DNA of 64,000 nt from CAZSAT01 sp964604675 (GTDB lineage Bacteria > Myxococcota_A > UBA796 > CAJQPC01): positions 1 to 64,000 of the forward strand of contig CAZSAT010000006.1 of the NCBI GenBank assembly GCA_964604675.1. Reading direction: 5' to 3'. The notes beneath the pieces are model-generated. The model was not told the DNA's origin, did not search any database, and saw nothing but the letters and a program-made list of their open reading frames with translations. Below are positions 42,704 through 51,618 of the stretch, piece by piece. Position 1 is the stretch's first letter. Each line of letters begins with the position of its first letter. The translations under genes and the position numbers were made by a program.

Positions 42704-42982
42704 GTGCCGCGTGTGCGCTTCCAGCCCTCCGGGGTCGAGGTCGAGGTCGAGCTCGGCACCACGCTCTACCGGGCGGCCCGCCGTGCGGGGCTGGCGGTCG
42801 CGACGGCGTGCCGCGAGGAGGGCTGGTGTGGTCGCTGCGGCCTCCGGGCGCACGGTGACCTCAGCGCCGAGAGGCCCGACGAGCGCCGGGTGAAGGCGGA
42901 TCAACGGGTCGACGACGCGCTTCGGCTGTCCTGCGTGGCCCGTGTGCTCGGCGACGTGGAGGCGACCGCCGACTACTGGTAG
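42704..42982 (+). CDS. 2Fe-2S ferredoxin
   Basis: The product has 92 residues from the GTG at 42704; a TTG directly before it is a less likely start. VRFQPSGVEVEVELGTTLYR is the beta-grasp N-terminus, and ATACREEGWCGRCGLR with the later LSCVARV gives the C-x5-C-x2-C...C pattern of plant/adrenodoxin-like 2Fe-2S ferredoxins. It is a soluble electron carrier; the partner is not evident. It ends two bases from the convergent channel gene. Confidence 0.88.
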   Translation: MPRVRFQPSGVEVEVELGTTLYRAARRAGLAVATACREEGWCGRCGLRAHGDLSAERPDERRVKADQRVDDALRLSCVARVLGDVEATADYW

Positions 42983-42983
42983 A

Positions 42984-45149
42984 TCAGGCCTGGGCCTCTG
43001 CGGTGGGATCCGGTTCGGTGTCGTGGAACCGGTCGAGGTCGATCATCAGGCGGCCGTCGGGCAGCTCCGAGATGACGTCCGCGTACCGGTGCCCGATCTT
43101 GAAGTCCTCGGCGTAGTAGATGTGCCGCGAGTAGGTGGTCTGTCCGTAGGTGCCGTCGTGTCCGGTCAGGGTGACGGTCAGGGCAACCATGCCGCCGCTC
43201 CCGAGCGAGCAGCCGAACAACGGGCTCTCCTCGTCGATGACGTGCAGCATGGTCCACGACAACATGAACAGCGGCATCTTGTCGCGCTCGAGCTCGAGGT
43301 CGTGCAGGCGCCGCATGTGGTGGCCCTCGGCGGAGATCTCCTCCACGACGATGCTGACCCGCGCCTCGGCGTCGACCACCTCGTTGCCTCGGGCGTTGGC
43401 GACGCGGAGCATCAGGGTGCGCGCGCCGTGGCGGGTGGTGATGATCGGGTGCTCGGCGAAGAGCACGCTCGCCTGCGGACGACTGGCCTTGGCGAACATC
43501 AAGCCGGTGGCCATGGCCGCGAAGAAGATGCCCACGGCGGACTCGATGGCGACCAGGGTGTCGCCGTACTCGTTTCCCGGCGTGAGCGCGCCGTAGCCGA
43601 TGGTCGAGAGCGTCTGCACCGAGAAGGAGAAGGCCGCGCGGAAGCTGCCGTCGCCGCTGAAGCTCCCGGGGTCGAGCATGAACAGACCGGCGAAGACCAC
43701 GTTCAGGAAGAGGTAGATGAAGCCGAAGCTGGCCAAGAGCCGGGTCCAGCTCCCCTCCATGAAGAAGAAGTAGAGGTCCTGGCGCAGCTCGGGGGGCATG
43801 CCCTTGCGCACGGCCTGGCCGAGGTCGACGCGCTTGGGGCGCTCGGCCTTTCCGTCGATGCGTTCCTGGGCGAGGTGTGCGACGGGGGTGTGTTCGATCT
43901 CCGCGTCCTCGAAGGGCGCCATCATCATGTCGAAGAGGACCTGCCCGGCGCAGAGCGCTGCCACGAGCGCCAGGAAGGTGGACGCGTCCATCGCGCCGCC
44001 GATCTGGCCGAGGAGCAGGATGATCAGCGCTGACCCGACGCGGGCGACCACGCGGTTGCGGTCCGACAGCTGGTTGTTCTTCCGCTTGGTGACGGAGTCG
44101 ATGACCGCGACGGAGAGGAAGGTCAGGGCCAGCGTGCCGGCGAGCAGCCAGCGGTAGGGCTCGTACGCCACTTCGTGCAGGTCGAACTTGATGGCCTTCT
44201 TCACCGCCACGCCGACGCCCGTGATGGCGAGCGTGAGCGGCAGGTGGCTGTAGAGCCAGATGGAGAAGCTGCCGCGGGTCTTCTTGAGCTCGGTGCCCGC
44301 CACGTCGTCGAAGTACATCCACCACAGCGAACAGGTGAGCAGCAGGTTGAAGAAGCCCTGAGGGAGGTACGAGATGTCGCCCTTGCCCGTGAGGTAGGTC
44401 AGCACCTTCACGAAGCTCTCGCCCAGCACGATGATGGTGAGCAGGCCGTAGCGCTCGGAGAGGTGCTCCATGTCCAGCGGGTACCGCTCGGCGAGGGCGC
44501 GCGCGGACGGGCTCACGGGCGAGAACAGCACGCTGGCCACGGCGATGGCCCAGGTCACCCAGGCCCATGCCACCGGCAGCAAGGCGGAGAGGAAGAACAG
44601 CGAGGCGGCGATGGTCCAGACGATGGCCCAGAAGCGGGAGTAGTCCGCGGACTCCGGCTCCTGGCGCCACGACCGGAAGTACAGCATCGCGACGATGCCG
44701 AGGGCGGTGCCGGTGGCCAGCGCGTACACCTCGTGGTGCCCGACCATGGCCTGGTGGGAGCCGATGGCCATGGTGCCGAGCGCAAACATGTTCGTGAGCA
44801 CGAGCACGCGGTGCAGGAAGTCGTCGACGTCGTAGCGGTTGGCGTAGAAGGTGAAGCCGGTCCACGCGATCCAGAGCGGCACGAAGTGCAGGGCGAAGAG
44901 CCCGAAGCTGGCGAGGCTGACCGAGGGCGCGGCGTGGCAGAGCACCTCGGAGTTCGCCGCGCAGGCCACGAGGTCGTGGCACGCCTGGTCGGGGCACTTG
45001 ACGTCGGAGTCACCACCGAGGAAGTCGCCGAGCTGGATGATGCCCGCCACGAAGATGAGGTCGTAGAAGAGCTCCAGCCAGGAGACCTTCTTCTCGTGCC
45101 CGTGATCGTGGACGTGGATGTGGGGCTTGTGGAACCAGCGTGAGCGCAT
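42984..45149 (-). CDS. LtrA-like membrane protein fused to an inward-rectifier (KirBac) K+ channel
   Basis: The product has 721 residues. Residues 1 to about 400 are a polytopic LtrA (low temperature requirement A) domain, with KVSWLELFYDLIFVAGIIQL near the start and LSERYGLLTIIVLGESFVKV in the middle. After a charged linker (about 400-450) a complete KirBac-type channel follows: outer helix LLASFGFIYLFLNVVFAGLF, pore with selectivity filter TIGYG at about 516-520 (SVQTLSTIGYGALTPGN), inner helix SAVGIFFAAMATGLMFAKAS, and the Ig-like cytoplasmic domain (TLMLRVANARGNEVVDAEAR, MLSWTMLHVIDEESPLFG, DGRLMIDLDRFHD). A TAAGCT box lies six bases before the ATG, so the mRNA is probably leaderless. The fusion suggests that LtrA acts as a sensor or regulator of potassium flow, which is inference. 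Confidence 0.9.
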   Translation of the reverse strand: MRSRWFHKPHIHVHDHGHEKKVSWLELFYDLIFVAGIIQLGDFLGGDSDVKCPDQACHDLVACAANSEVLCHAAPSVSLASFGLFALHFVPLWIAWTGFTFYANRYDVDDFLHRVLVLTNMFALGTMAIGSHQAMVGHHEVYALATGTALGIVAMLYFRSWRQEPESADYSRFWAIVWTIAASLFFLSALLPVAWAWVTWAIAVASVLFSPVSPSARALAERYPLDMEHLSERYGLLTIIVLGESFVKVLTYLTGKGDISYLPQGFFNLLLTCSLWWMYFDDVAGTELKKTRGSFSIWLYSHLPLTLAITGVGVAVKKAIKFDLHEVAYEPYRWLLAGTLALTFLSVAVIDSVTKRKNNQLSDRNRVVARVGSALIILLLGQIGGAMDASTFLALVAALCAGQVLFDMMMAPFEDAEIEHTPVAHLAQERIDGKAERPKRVDLGQAVRKGMPPELRQDLYFFFMEGSWTRLLASFGFIYLFLNVVFAGLFMLDPGSFSGDGSFRAAFSFSVQTLSTIGYGALTPGNEYGDTLVAIESAVGIFFAAMATGLMFAKASRPQASVLFAEHPIITTRHGARTLMLRVANARGNEVVDAEARVSIVVEEISAEGHHMRRLHDLELERDKMPLFMLSWTMLHVIDEESPLFGCSLGSGGMVALTVTLTGHDGTYGQTTYSRHIYYAEDFKIGHRYADVISELPDGRLMIDLDRFHDTEPDPTAEAQA

Positions 45150-45155
45150 GGGGCG

Positions 45156-45161
45156 AGCTTA
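45156..45161 (-). promoter_or_regulatory. -10 box TAAGCT, leaderless layout (LtrA-Kir gene)
   Basis: TAAGCT is six bases (CGCCCC) before the ATG at 45149. No ribosome binding site and no -35 consensus are seen. Confidence 0.5.
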
Positions 45162-45228
45162 TCGCTGCGCGGCCCTGGGATTCGTCCGCTGCATCACGCT
45201 AGGAGATCCCCCGCAGAGGAGGTGTGCG

Positions 45229-45507
45229 ATGTCGCCCGCCCGCGCCGCTGGCATCTTGTCCGCGTTGCTCGGCCTGGCCGCCTGGGTCTGCTTCCTGCTC
45301 GGGTGCCTGGCGACCTACATCGGCGGCCCGATCTTCGCCATGCCGCTGGTGGTGCTGTTGTCGGTGGGGGCCGTGTTGGCGGCGCTCCCGGGCCGGCGCC
45401 AGGAGATCTGGGCCGATGCCGGCCTCCCCTTGGGGCTCGGGGCGCTGTTCATGGTGGTCCTGGAGATCGGCTTCTTCGCCTTCTTCTACTTCCTGCACCA
45501 CGCGTAG
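45229..45507 (+). CDS. Small membrane protein, two to three helices
   Basis: The product has 92 residues with hydrophobic segments at about 9-27, 33-47 and 64-88, and a short basic loop (PGRRQEIW). AGGAGG is well placed before the ATG. No family recognised. It is divergent from the channel gene. In the 204 bases after it (45508-45711) I see no convincing gene; one minus-strand frame there is discussed among the rejected items. Confidence 0.65.
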   Translation: MSPARAAGILSALLGLAAWVCFLLGCLATYIGGPIFAMPLVVLLSVGAVLAALPGRRQEIWADAGLPLGLGALFMVVLEIGFFAFFYFLHHA

Positions 45508-45711
45508 AGGCTGTCGAGGCGGGCGCCTTCAGACGAGGCGACCGCGTCCGAGATTGGGCCGAGCTGCCCGCGATCCCACCGGTCCACGATCGCCAGGAAC
45601 CTGCCGCCCGGGAGACGATGTGGGCGAGCCACCACGCTGTCCAAAGTCGCGTTCGTCCGCCCCCCATGTCGTCTGCACGGGCCCACACGACCCCGTCTCC
45701 TGCGAGACGCC

Positions 45712-46776
45712 CTAGACCTTGTCCTCGGTCTCCTTCCAGCTGCCCATCAGGTGGGCCTGGGCCTGCTCGGCGCTCATCTGATCGGCCGCCGGGGCGTAGT
45801 CCTCGAAGAACGGAGCGACGTCCGTGCCGCGCACCTTCCATCGGAGCAGCAGGAAGTTCATGTAGTGCTCGGGGTAGCGCAGCACCCAGTCCGCGAAGAC
45901 GTCGACGAAGGCCTGCATGTTGACGTGCATCTCGTCGGCGCGGCTCTTCCGCTTCTGGTAGTCGAGCGCCGGCGTGACCACGATGCGGTGCTTCAGCGCG
46001 CCGGGCTCCCGCACCACGAAGGTGGGAAGGATCGCCGCGCCCGTCTTCCGAGCAAGCTGGATGGGCTGCACCGAGAGGTTGCAGCGCCGGGCGAGGAACT
46101 GGACCTGTGTCCAGCGCTTGCCGCCACCGCCGTCGAAGGCCAGCCCGAGCAGCTCGTTCTGTTGCAGGCACTCGAAGGCGGGGCGAAGGAACTTGAAGAC
46201 GTTGATGTGCTGCACGGGCAGCCGCTGCTCCAGCTCCCAGCGGCGAGCGAGCACCAGCTCCCAGAGGCGCGTGGTGCGCGTGTCGCGGAGGATGTCGGCC
46301 CAGACCGGAGGTGGCGCGGAGAGCTGCGACATCGGGTAGCCCTTGTGCCCGAGCGCCGGCATGATCATCTGGTTGGCCCCGAAGTGGCCGATGAGCACGA
46401 TGGCGCCCTTGCCGCGGCTCCGCGCGGCCTCGAGGTGCTCCTGCCCCTCGAGGTCGCACACGGCGTCGATGGTGCGGGGGGTGAGGTGGCTGTAGCGCAG
46501 CACCTCCAGCTCGTTGAACATCATCTGGCGGTAGGCATCGCGCAGGATGCCCGCGTCGTCGCGGGGGAGGGGGCGGTCGCCGACGAGCAGGTGCAGCTCT
46601 TCGAGGGCCTTCGCCGCTTCGGCCTGGGAGGCCAGCCGGACCGCATCGCCGCCGGCCTGGGCCGCCTTCAACAGGGCGCGTCTCGGCAGGCGCGCGACGG
46701 CGGCCTGCCCGGGGTAGTAGATGCCCAGTCCGCCCAGGTCCTTGACGAGCAGGCTGGCCTTGCGGGCGAAGCTCAC
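45712..46776 (-). CDS. LpxL/HtrB-type lysophospholipid acyltransferase
   Basis: The product has 354 residues. IVLIGHFGANQMIMPALGHK provides the acyltransferase His motif, LLGLAFDGGGGKRWTQVQFL the substrate region and ALDYQKRKSRADEM a basic patch, as in lipid A/lysophospholipid acyltransferases. It would transfer an acyl group to a lipid at the inner membrane face. The GTG start overlaps the acyl-CoA synthetase stop as GTGA, so activation and transfer of the acyl chain are probably coupled. Confidence 0.8.
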   Translation of the reverse strand: MSFARKASLLVKDLGGLGIYYPGQAAVARLPRRALLKAAQAGGDAVRLASQAEAAKALEELHLLVGDRPLPRDDAGILRDAYRQMMFNELEVLRYSHLTPRTIDAVCDLEGQEHLEAARSRGKGAIVLIGHFGANQMIMPALGHKGYPMSQLSAPPPVWADILRDTRTTRLWELVLARRWELEQRLPVQHINVFKFLRPAFECLQQNELLGLAFDGGGGKRWTQVQFLARRCNLSVQPIQLARKTGAAILPTFVVREPGALKHRIVVTPALDYQKRKSRADEMHVNMQAFVDVFADWVLRYPEHYMNFLLLRWKVRGTDVAPFFEDYAPAADQMSAEQAQAHLMGSWKETEDKV

Positions 46777-48341
46777 GCGGACGACCGCTCGTCTCGCCGG
46801 GCGTCGGGGGGCACCGCCACGGTGGCCCGCTTGTCGATCTTGCCGTTGGGCAGCTTCGGGATCTCGAGCCAGAACTCGATGATGCGCGGCACCTGGTACA
46901 CGGCGAGCCGGTCGCGGCAGTAGCTCTTGAGCTTCTTCACCGTGAGCGTGGAGCCCGCGTGGCACTCGACCACGGCGCGGGGGATCTCGCCGCGGATGCG
47001 CTCCTCGGCTCGCACGACGACCACGTCGCGCACCTCGGGGTGGTCCTTGATGACCTTCTCGATCTCCAGGGGGTAGACCCGGATGCCGCCGACCTTGAGC
47101 ATCTCGCTCTTGCGGCCCACGAAGGCCACGAAGCCGTCGTCGGTCCACTGGCAGAGATCGGAGGTGTAGTACCAACCGCCGCGGAAGGCGGCCATGGTCT
47201 CCTCGGGCATGTTGTAGTAGCCGTCGGCAACCGCCGGGCCCCGGATGACGAGCTCGCCGGCCTCGCCGGGCCCACAGTCGCGGCCGTGGGCGTCGACGAT
47301 GCGCACCTCGTAGCCGTTGACCGGCCGCCCCGTGCAACCGGGACGACGAGCACGGTCCGGGCGCATGGCCAAGGCCACACCGGTGGCTTCGGTGCAGCCC
47401 CAGACGGGCATGAAGCCTGCGCCGAACTTCGCTTCCATGCGCTCGAGCATGTCGGCGCTCACCCAGGCGCCGCCGCTCTCGAGCACGGTGAGCGTGCTGA
47501 GGTCGACATCGCCCGCGTCGACGTGGTCGAGCAACATCTCGTAGAAGCTGGGAACCGCCATCATCCACGTCACCCGGTAGCGCTCGATGGTCTCGGCGAT
47601 GACGCGCGGCGACAGGCTGTCCTGGATCACGAAGGTGCCACCGCAGAGCAGGCTCCGGTTGAACAGCTCGTGGGGGTGGGCGAAGACCGAGAACATGCCG
47701 AGGAAGACGGTGTCCTCGTGGAAGCCGAGGCCTTCGACGTCGCGGTCGAAGGCGGTGAGGGCGTTGAAGAGCACGTTGAAGTGGCTCGTGATGGCGCCCT
47801 TGGGGCGGCCCGTCGTGCCGGAGGTGTAGTTCAGGTAGACGGGCGCGTGCGCGTCGATCTCCACGGCGGGGAGCGCGACGTCCAGGTCGTCCGCGTCCCC
47901 GTAGCAGGTCTCGCCGTGCTTCCCGCGCTCGCCGACGTAGACGATCTTCCTGGGATCGTTCAGCTGCGGCAGGAGCTGCTTGAGCAGGTTGTCGAAGCCT
48001 CGCTCGACCAGGACCGCCTGGATGTCGGCGGTCTGGAACTGGTTCCGGATGTGGTCCGGGTGGAGCTTGAAGTTGACGGGCGCGTAGATCGCGCCGATGC
48101 GGGCGCAGGCCAGGAAGCCCGTGACCACCTCGGGACGCTTGTTGATGATGAACGCGACCACGTCGCCCTTCTGGATGCCGACCGTGTGCATCAGGGTGGC
48201 CAGGCGGTCGACCTCGGCGTCCAGCTCCGACCAGCTCAGGCTCCGGGTGTCGGAGAGCAGCGCGGGATGGTCGGGCTTCCGGGCGGCCTGGTAGCGCAGG
48301 ACCTCGCCGAGGGGGAGCTGGCTCAGGGCCTCGAGCGTCAT
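46773..48341 (-). CDS. AMP-forming acyl-CoA synthetase
   Basis: The product has 522 residues. YLNYTSGTTGRPKGAITSHF is the P-loop-like motif of the AMP-binding family, PVWGCTEATGVALAM motif A5, WYYTSDLCQWTDDGFVAFVG motif A7, and LPNGKIDKR carries the C-terminal catalytic Lys. It activates a carboxylic acid as acyl-AMP and then acyl-CoA; chain length is unknown. GGAGG lies three bases before the ATG. TTGACG and TACCCG, 17 bases apart, lie upstream. First gene of a pair with the acyltransferase. Confidence 0.9.
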   Translation of the reverse strand: MTLEALSQLPLGEVLRYQAARKPDHPALLSDTRSLSWSELDAEVDRLATLMHTVGIQKGDVVAFIINKRPEVVTGFLACARIGAIYAPVNFKLHPDHIRNQFQTADIQAVLVERGFDNLLKQLLPQLNDPRKIVYVGERGKHGETCYGDADDLDVALPAVEIDAHAPVYLNYTSGTTGRPKGAITSHFNVLFNALTAFDRDVEGLGFHEDTVFLGMFSVFAHPHELFNRSLLCGGTFVIQDSLSPRVIAETIERYRVTWMMAVPSFYEMLLDHVDAGDVDLSTLTVLESGGAWVSADMLERMEAKFGAGFMPVWGCTEATGVALAMRPDRARRPGCTGRPVNGYEVRIVDAHGRDCGPGEAGELVIRGPAVADGYYNMPEETMAAFRGGWYYTSDLCQWTDDGFVAFVGRKSEMLKVGGIRVYPLEIEKVIKDHPEVRDVVVVRAEERIRGEIPRAVVECHAGSTLTVKKLKSYCRDRLAVYQVPRIIEFWLEIPKLPNGKIDKRATVAVPPDARRDERSSA

Positions 48342-48380
48342 CGGACCTCCACCCCTCGCGGGGCGCGGGAAGGGCCGACA

Positions 48381-48409
48381 CGGGTACCGTCGAACGGCCA
48401 CAACGTCAA
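48381..48409 (-). promoter_or_regulatory. Promoter TTGACG-17-TACCCG upstream of the acyl-CoA synthetase gene
   Basis: TTGACG (48404-48409) matches the -35 consensus in five of six bases. The -10 TACCCG (48381-48386) is poor. The leader is about 35 bases and holds GGAGG. This is the only place in the window where I recognise a good -35 box. Confidence 0.4.
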
Positions 48410-48422
48410 TCGCCGAGCGTGT

Positions 48423-48887
48423 TTACTCGGTGGGCAGGAAGGTGCCCTCGACGCTCATGCCGTAGCTGCACGGCAGCTCGTAGCCAGCGAGATCGGTCTC
48501 GAGCAGCGTGAAGCTCTCGGTGCCTTGCCAGTCCAGCTGCACGCCGTCTTCGTCGGGCTCGATCCCGCAGCTCGCGCCTTCCTGCTGGGCGAGCGCTTCG
48601 CCCTCGAGCTTCCAGCGCACGAACCCGTCGCCCCGATCCTCGCGGGTCTCCACGCTCTCGTAGGTGATGGTGCATCCGCTCAACACACCCGTGGCGAAGG
48701 TGTCGCCGTCGATCTTGAGCGTGGTGGAGGAGCCGTCGAAGTACACCGCGTAGGTGAAGTCTTCGCGGTAGGCCACGGTCTCCCCGTCCGCGTGGCAACC
48801 GTCTTCCAACCCCACCACGGTGACCTCCCAGTGCAGGGCATCCGGGTCGAGGTCGCCAGCACAGGCGAAGAGCGCGATGAGCAGCAT
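48423..48887 (-). CDS. Predicted lipoprotein, unknown function
   Basis: The product has 154 residues. MLLIALFAC is the nine-residue uncharged lipobox start, followed by a short acidic stretch and a beta-rich domain with Cys at about 31, 71, 107 and 139. Phrases such as YAVYFDGSSTTLKIDGDTF suggest a lipocalin- or jelly-roll-like fold, but this is not secure. No other in-frame start lies upstream, and a TATGCT box sits six bases before the ATG. Confidence 0.6.
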   Translation of the reverse strand: MLLIALFACAGDLDPDALHWEVTVVGLEDGCHADGETVAYREDFTYAVYFDGSSTTLKIDGDTFATGVLSGCTITYESVETREDRGDGFVRWKLEGEALAQQEGASCGIEPDEDGVQLDWQGTESFTLLETDLAGYELPCSYGMSVEGTFLPTE

Positions 48888-48893
48888 GGGCGG

Positions 48894-48899
48894 AGCATA
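48894..48899 (-). promoter_or_regulatory. -10 box TATGCT, leaderless layout (lipoprotein gene)
   Basis: TATGCT is six bases (CCGCCC) before the ATG at 48887. No ribosome binding site is seen. Confidence 0.5.
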
Positions 48900-48976
48900 A
48901 CCAGAGGTGCCGAGGCGGGGGGGCGCGGCCCGCTGAGAGCGTTAAGCCTGCGCCCTACCGAAACAGGAGGCCTGTC

Positions 48977-51541
48977 GTGGCCGAACCCACCCTCTACATC
49001 GCCCGTCCCGCCGACGTCGAAGCCCTCCGTGGGCACTGGGACGCCGTGCAGTCCGACAAGAAGGGACGCACCGTCGTGCTCCAGGCCGCCACCGGGGGCG
49101 GAAAGCGGGCGGTGGTCGGCCAGCTCGTGCGCGATCTGCAGGGCAGCGACACGGACTTCCTCATCTGGCGCACCGCGCTCGTCGAGGAGGAGGACGGCCT
49201 CCGCACCCTGCTCCGGCTGTACGGCTCGCTCTTCGCCGCGCTCCACCGCGACACGATGCTGCGCTCCAAGGTCGAGCTCATCCTGAACTCGCAGCTGCCC
49301 AAGGTCGACAAGCGTGTCCAGGGTTGGTTCCAGGCCTTCACGCAGGCGCTCCGCACCGGTGCTCCGAAGCCTGGCGAGGAGAAGTTCCAGGTCTCGATGC
49401 CGCGGGACAACCCCCTGTTGGCGCTGGTCGAGCTGGTCGGTGGCATCGCGCGACGGATGCCGGTGCTCGTCGAGGTCCAGAACGTGCACGCCAGCCAGTC
49501 GGTGGCCATCCACGGCATGCTCGAGGCGCTCGGACAGGAGCTGCTCCACGACGGCCAGGCGCTCCTGGTGCTCGGGATGGAGCTTCCCAGCGACGAGAAC
49601 AAGGCGTGGATGCCTGCGCCCCTCGTCGAGGCGCTCGAGCGCCGCGCCGACACCATGCACCTGCACGTGGTCGCCCCCTGGGGTGAGCAGGAGACGACCG
49701 ACTTCCTCAGCTCCAAGAGCCTCGAGGCGAACGCCGCCGAGCTCGCCCGCATCGCGAGCGGCCGCCCCGGCTTCATCGCCGACCTGGCCGAGTGGCTGGA
49801 CGCCGAAGGCCGTCTGGGCGAGATCAACGCCGAGGTCACCCTGAGCAGCCTGGTTCCCCTGGCGGTCGACGAAGCGGAGCTCGACGATGCCGACACCGCC
49901 GAAGCCGAGCCCGCGGCCGAAGGCGCACCGCCCAAGCGCCGCAAGGCCGGTGCCGCCGACGTGGGCGACGTCGCCTTCCGCGCGGCGCTGCTCGGTCGGG
50001 CCTTCCCGTCGGGTGTGCTCGCAGACATCTGGGGCTACGAGCGCGACAGCATCGACGACCTGCTCGACGCGGCCGATGGCCTGTTCGCCGAGCTCCAGTT
50101 CTCGAAGCCGCTCGGCACCTGGGTCTACCAGTTCACCCACGCGATCTTCCGCGAGGGCGTGCTCGAGGGCCGCGACGGCGACGACGACAAGAAGCAGGCC
50201 GCCAACACCGCCGGCTTCCTGCACCGCTTCCTGGCTCCCCGCGGCTACGAGTTCCTGGTGAAGACCGCGCGGCTCTACGCGCGCGCCGGCAACGTGCAGA
50301 ACGCGCAGGTGCTGAAGTCGATGGCGCTCACCGCGGACCAGCCGCAGGTCTGGGCCATGACCCACGAGCTGCTCACCTACTTCGACGACGTGGCCTGGCC
50401 CGATGCCATGCACCGCACCGTCTACATGAACCTGCTCGACCGGCTCGTGCAGCAGGGCGGCGACGTCAACCAGTCCGAGGGCCTGTTCAACAAGGCGATG
50501 ACCTGGGCGCAGGAGAAGGAGGACCGTCCGATGCAGGGCTGGTTGCTCCTCGCGGGCAGCCGCCTCGACCTGCGTCGCCAGGACTTCTACCGTGCCCGCG
50601 ACCGCGCCAAGGATGCGCTGAAGCTCTACCAGGCGCTCAACCAGCCGGTGCAGGCCGCCGACGTGCTCAACCACCTCGCACGGGTGGAGCTCGCCGACGG
50701 CAACCCCACCGCCGCCAACGAGGCGGCCGGGCAGGCCATCCAGGTCGGGCAGGTCGACACGCCGGAGGGCAAGCGCGTGCTGCCCCAGGTCGCCGCCCAG
50801 GCCGAGGCCACCCGTGGTCGCATCGCGAAGCGCGAGCGCAAGTGGGAAGACGCCGCGAAGCACTTCAAGACCGCCAACGAGATCGCCGGCCGCACGAACC
50901 AGGCGGGCCTGGCGCTCGACAGTGGGCTGAACCTCGGTGAGTGCCTGCTGCTCAACGGCGAGACCGGCCGGGCCGCCGACATCCTCACCCGCGTGGTGCA
51001 GATCGCCCAGGGCCTGCGCAACCCGGTGGCCCACCGCCAGTCCGCCGCGCTCCTCGCCCAGGCGCACGGCAGCCAGCGCAACTTCGAGGCCGCCCTGAAG
51101 TGGGCCAAGGTCACCCTGGAGCTGACCACCCAGCTGAAGTTCGACCGCCTGCTCCCGATGGACACCTACCAGGTGGGCTTCTTCGAGCTGATGCTCGGCC
51201 GTCCGACCGAAGCGCTCGCCCTGTTCCGCAAGGCGCAGACCGGTGCGAACCTCCAGCAGAACGTGATCTTCGCCAAGGAGCTCCTGTTCCACACGGGGCT
51301 CGCCGCCATGCGGATCGGCGAGCAGGACGTGGCGCGCAAGGCCTACACCGCCGCGCTGCCCGCCTGCGAAGCCGCGAAGGATCTGCGCAAGGCCATGGCC
51401 GCCCACGAGGCGCTCGCCAGCCTGAGCAGCGACAAGGACGAGGCGCGGAAGCACCTCGAGTCGGCCATCTCGAAGGCGGAGGCCGCCAGCCTGAAGGAAG
51501 AGCGCAAGAAGCTCCGTCAGAAGCTCAGCGACTTCCGCTGA
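48977..51541 (+). CDS. Large TPR protein with degenerate N-terminal ATPase domain
   Basis: The product has 854 residues from a GTG start with AGGAGG six bases before it. Residues 15-270 look like an AAA/STAND-type ATPase: VVLQAATGGGKRAVVGQL is at the Walker A position but lacks the first Gly and the Ser/Thr after Lys, MPVLVEVQNVHASQS may be a weak Walker B, and GRPGFIADLAEWL is a winged-helix-like end. An acidic/Ala linker with PPKRRKAG lies at about 315. From about 410 to the end the protein is a helical repeat array (TPR: ADVLNHLARVELADGNPTAA, ALALFRKAQTGANL). Cytoplasmic; a scaffold or signalling ATPase is likely, but nucleotide hydrolysis is doubtful. Confidence 0.65.
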   Translation: MAEPTLYIARPADVEALRGHWDAVQSDKKGRTVVLQAATGGGKRAVVGQLVRDLQGSDTDFLIWRTALVEEEDGLRTLLRLYGSLFAALHRDTMLRSKVELILNSQLPKVDKRVQGWFQAFTQALRTGAPKPGEEKFQVSMPRDNPLLALVELVGGIARRMPVLVEVQNVHASQSVAIHGMLEALGQELLHDGQALLVLGMELPSDENKAWMPAPLVEALERRADTMHLHVVAPWGEQETTDFLSSKSLEANAAELARIASGRPGFIADLAEWLDAEGRLGEINAEVTLSSLVPLAVDEAELDDADTAEAEPAAEGAPPKRRKAGAADVGDVAFRAALLGRAFPSGVLADIWGYERDSIDDLLDAADGLFAELQFSKPLGTWVYQFTHAIFREGVLEGRDGDDDKKQAANTAGFLHRFLAPRGYEFLVKTARLYARAGNVQNAQVLKSMALTADQPQVWAMTHELLTYFDDVAWPDAMHRTVYMNLLDRLVQQGGDVNQSEGLFNKAMTWAQEKEDRPMQGWLLLAGSRLDLRRQDFYRARDRAKDALKLYQALNQPVQAADVLNHLARVELADGNPTAANEAAGQAIQVGQVDTPEGKRVLPQVAAQAEATRGRIAKRERKWEDAAKHFKTANEIAGRTNQAGLALDSGLNLGECLLLNGETGRAADILTRVVQIAQGLRNPVAHRQSAALLAQAHGSQRNFEAALKWAKVTLELTTQLKFDRLLPMDTYQVGFFELMLGRPTEALALFRKAQTGANLQQNVIFAKELLFHTGLAAMRIGEQDVARKAYTAALPACEAAKDLRKAMAAHEALASLSSDKDEARKHLESAISKAEAASLKEERKKLRQKLSDFR

Positions 51542-51605
51542 AGGGCAGCGGGCTGACCTGCGGCAGCGGAGAGCGGCCCGCCATCGGGCCTGGTCGACCG
51601 CGGGC

Positions 51606-51611
51606 TATGGT
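51606..51611 (+). promoter_or_regulatory. -10 box TATGGT, leaderless layout (cytochrome operon)
   Basis: TATGGT is seven bases (GGCGCCG) before the ATG at 51619. A second ATG inside the box (51607) cannot be the start if the box is the promoter. Confidence 0.45.
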
Positions 51612-51618
51612 GGCGCCG

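Noticed and set aside
45486..45686. Minus-strand frame of 66 codons in the gap after the acyltransferase gene
   Set aside because: It looks slightly protein-like (ends DSLYAWCRK) and has a GGAG ten bases before a GTG, but third-position GC is lower than in real genes, there is no recognisable motif, and it overlaps the end of the small membrane protein gene.
51607..51607. ATG at 51607 as start of the first lipoprotein of the cytochrome operon
   Set aside because: It lies inside the TATGGT box at 51606-51611. The ATG at 51619 gives the same short signal type as the other lipoproteins. If the box is not the promoter, the earlier start remains possible and adds only four uncharged residues.
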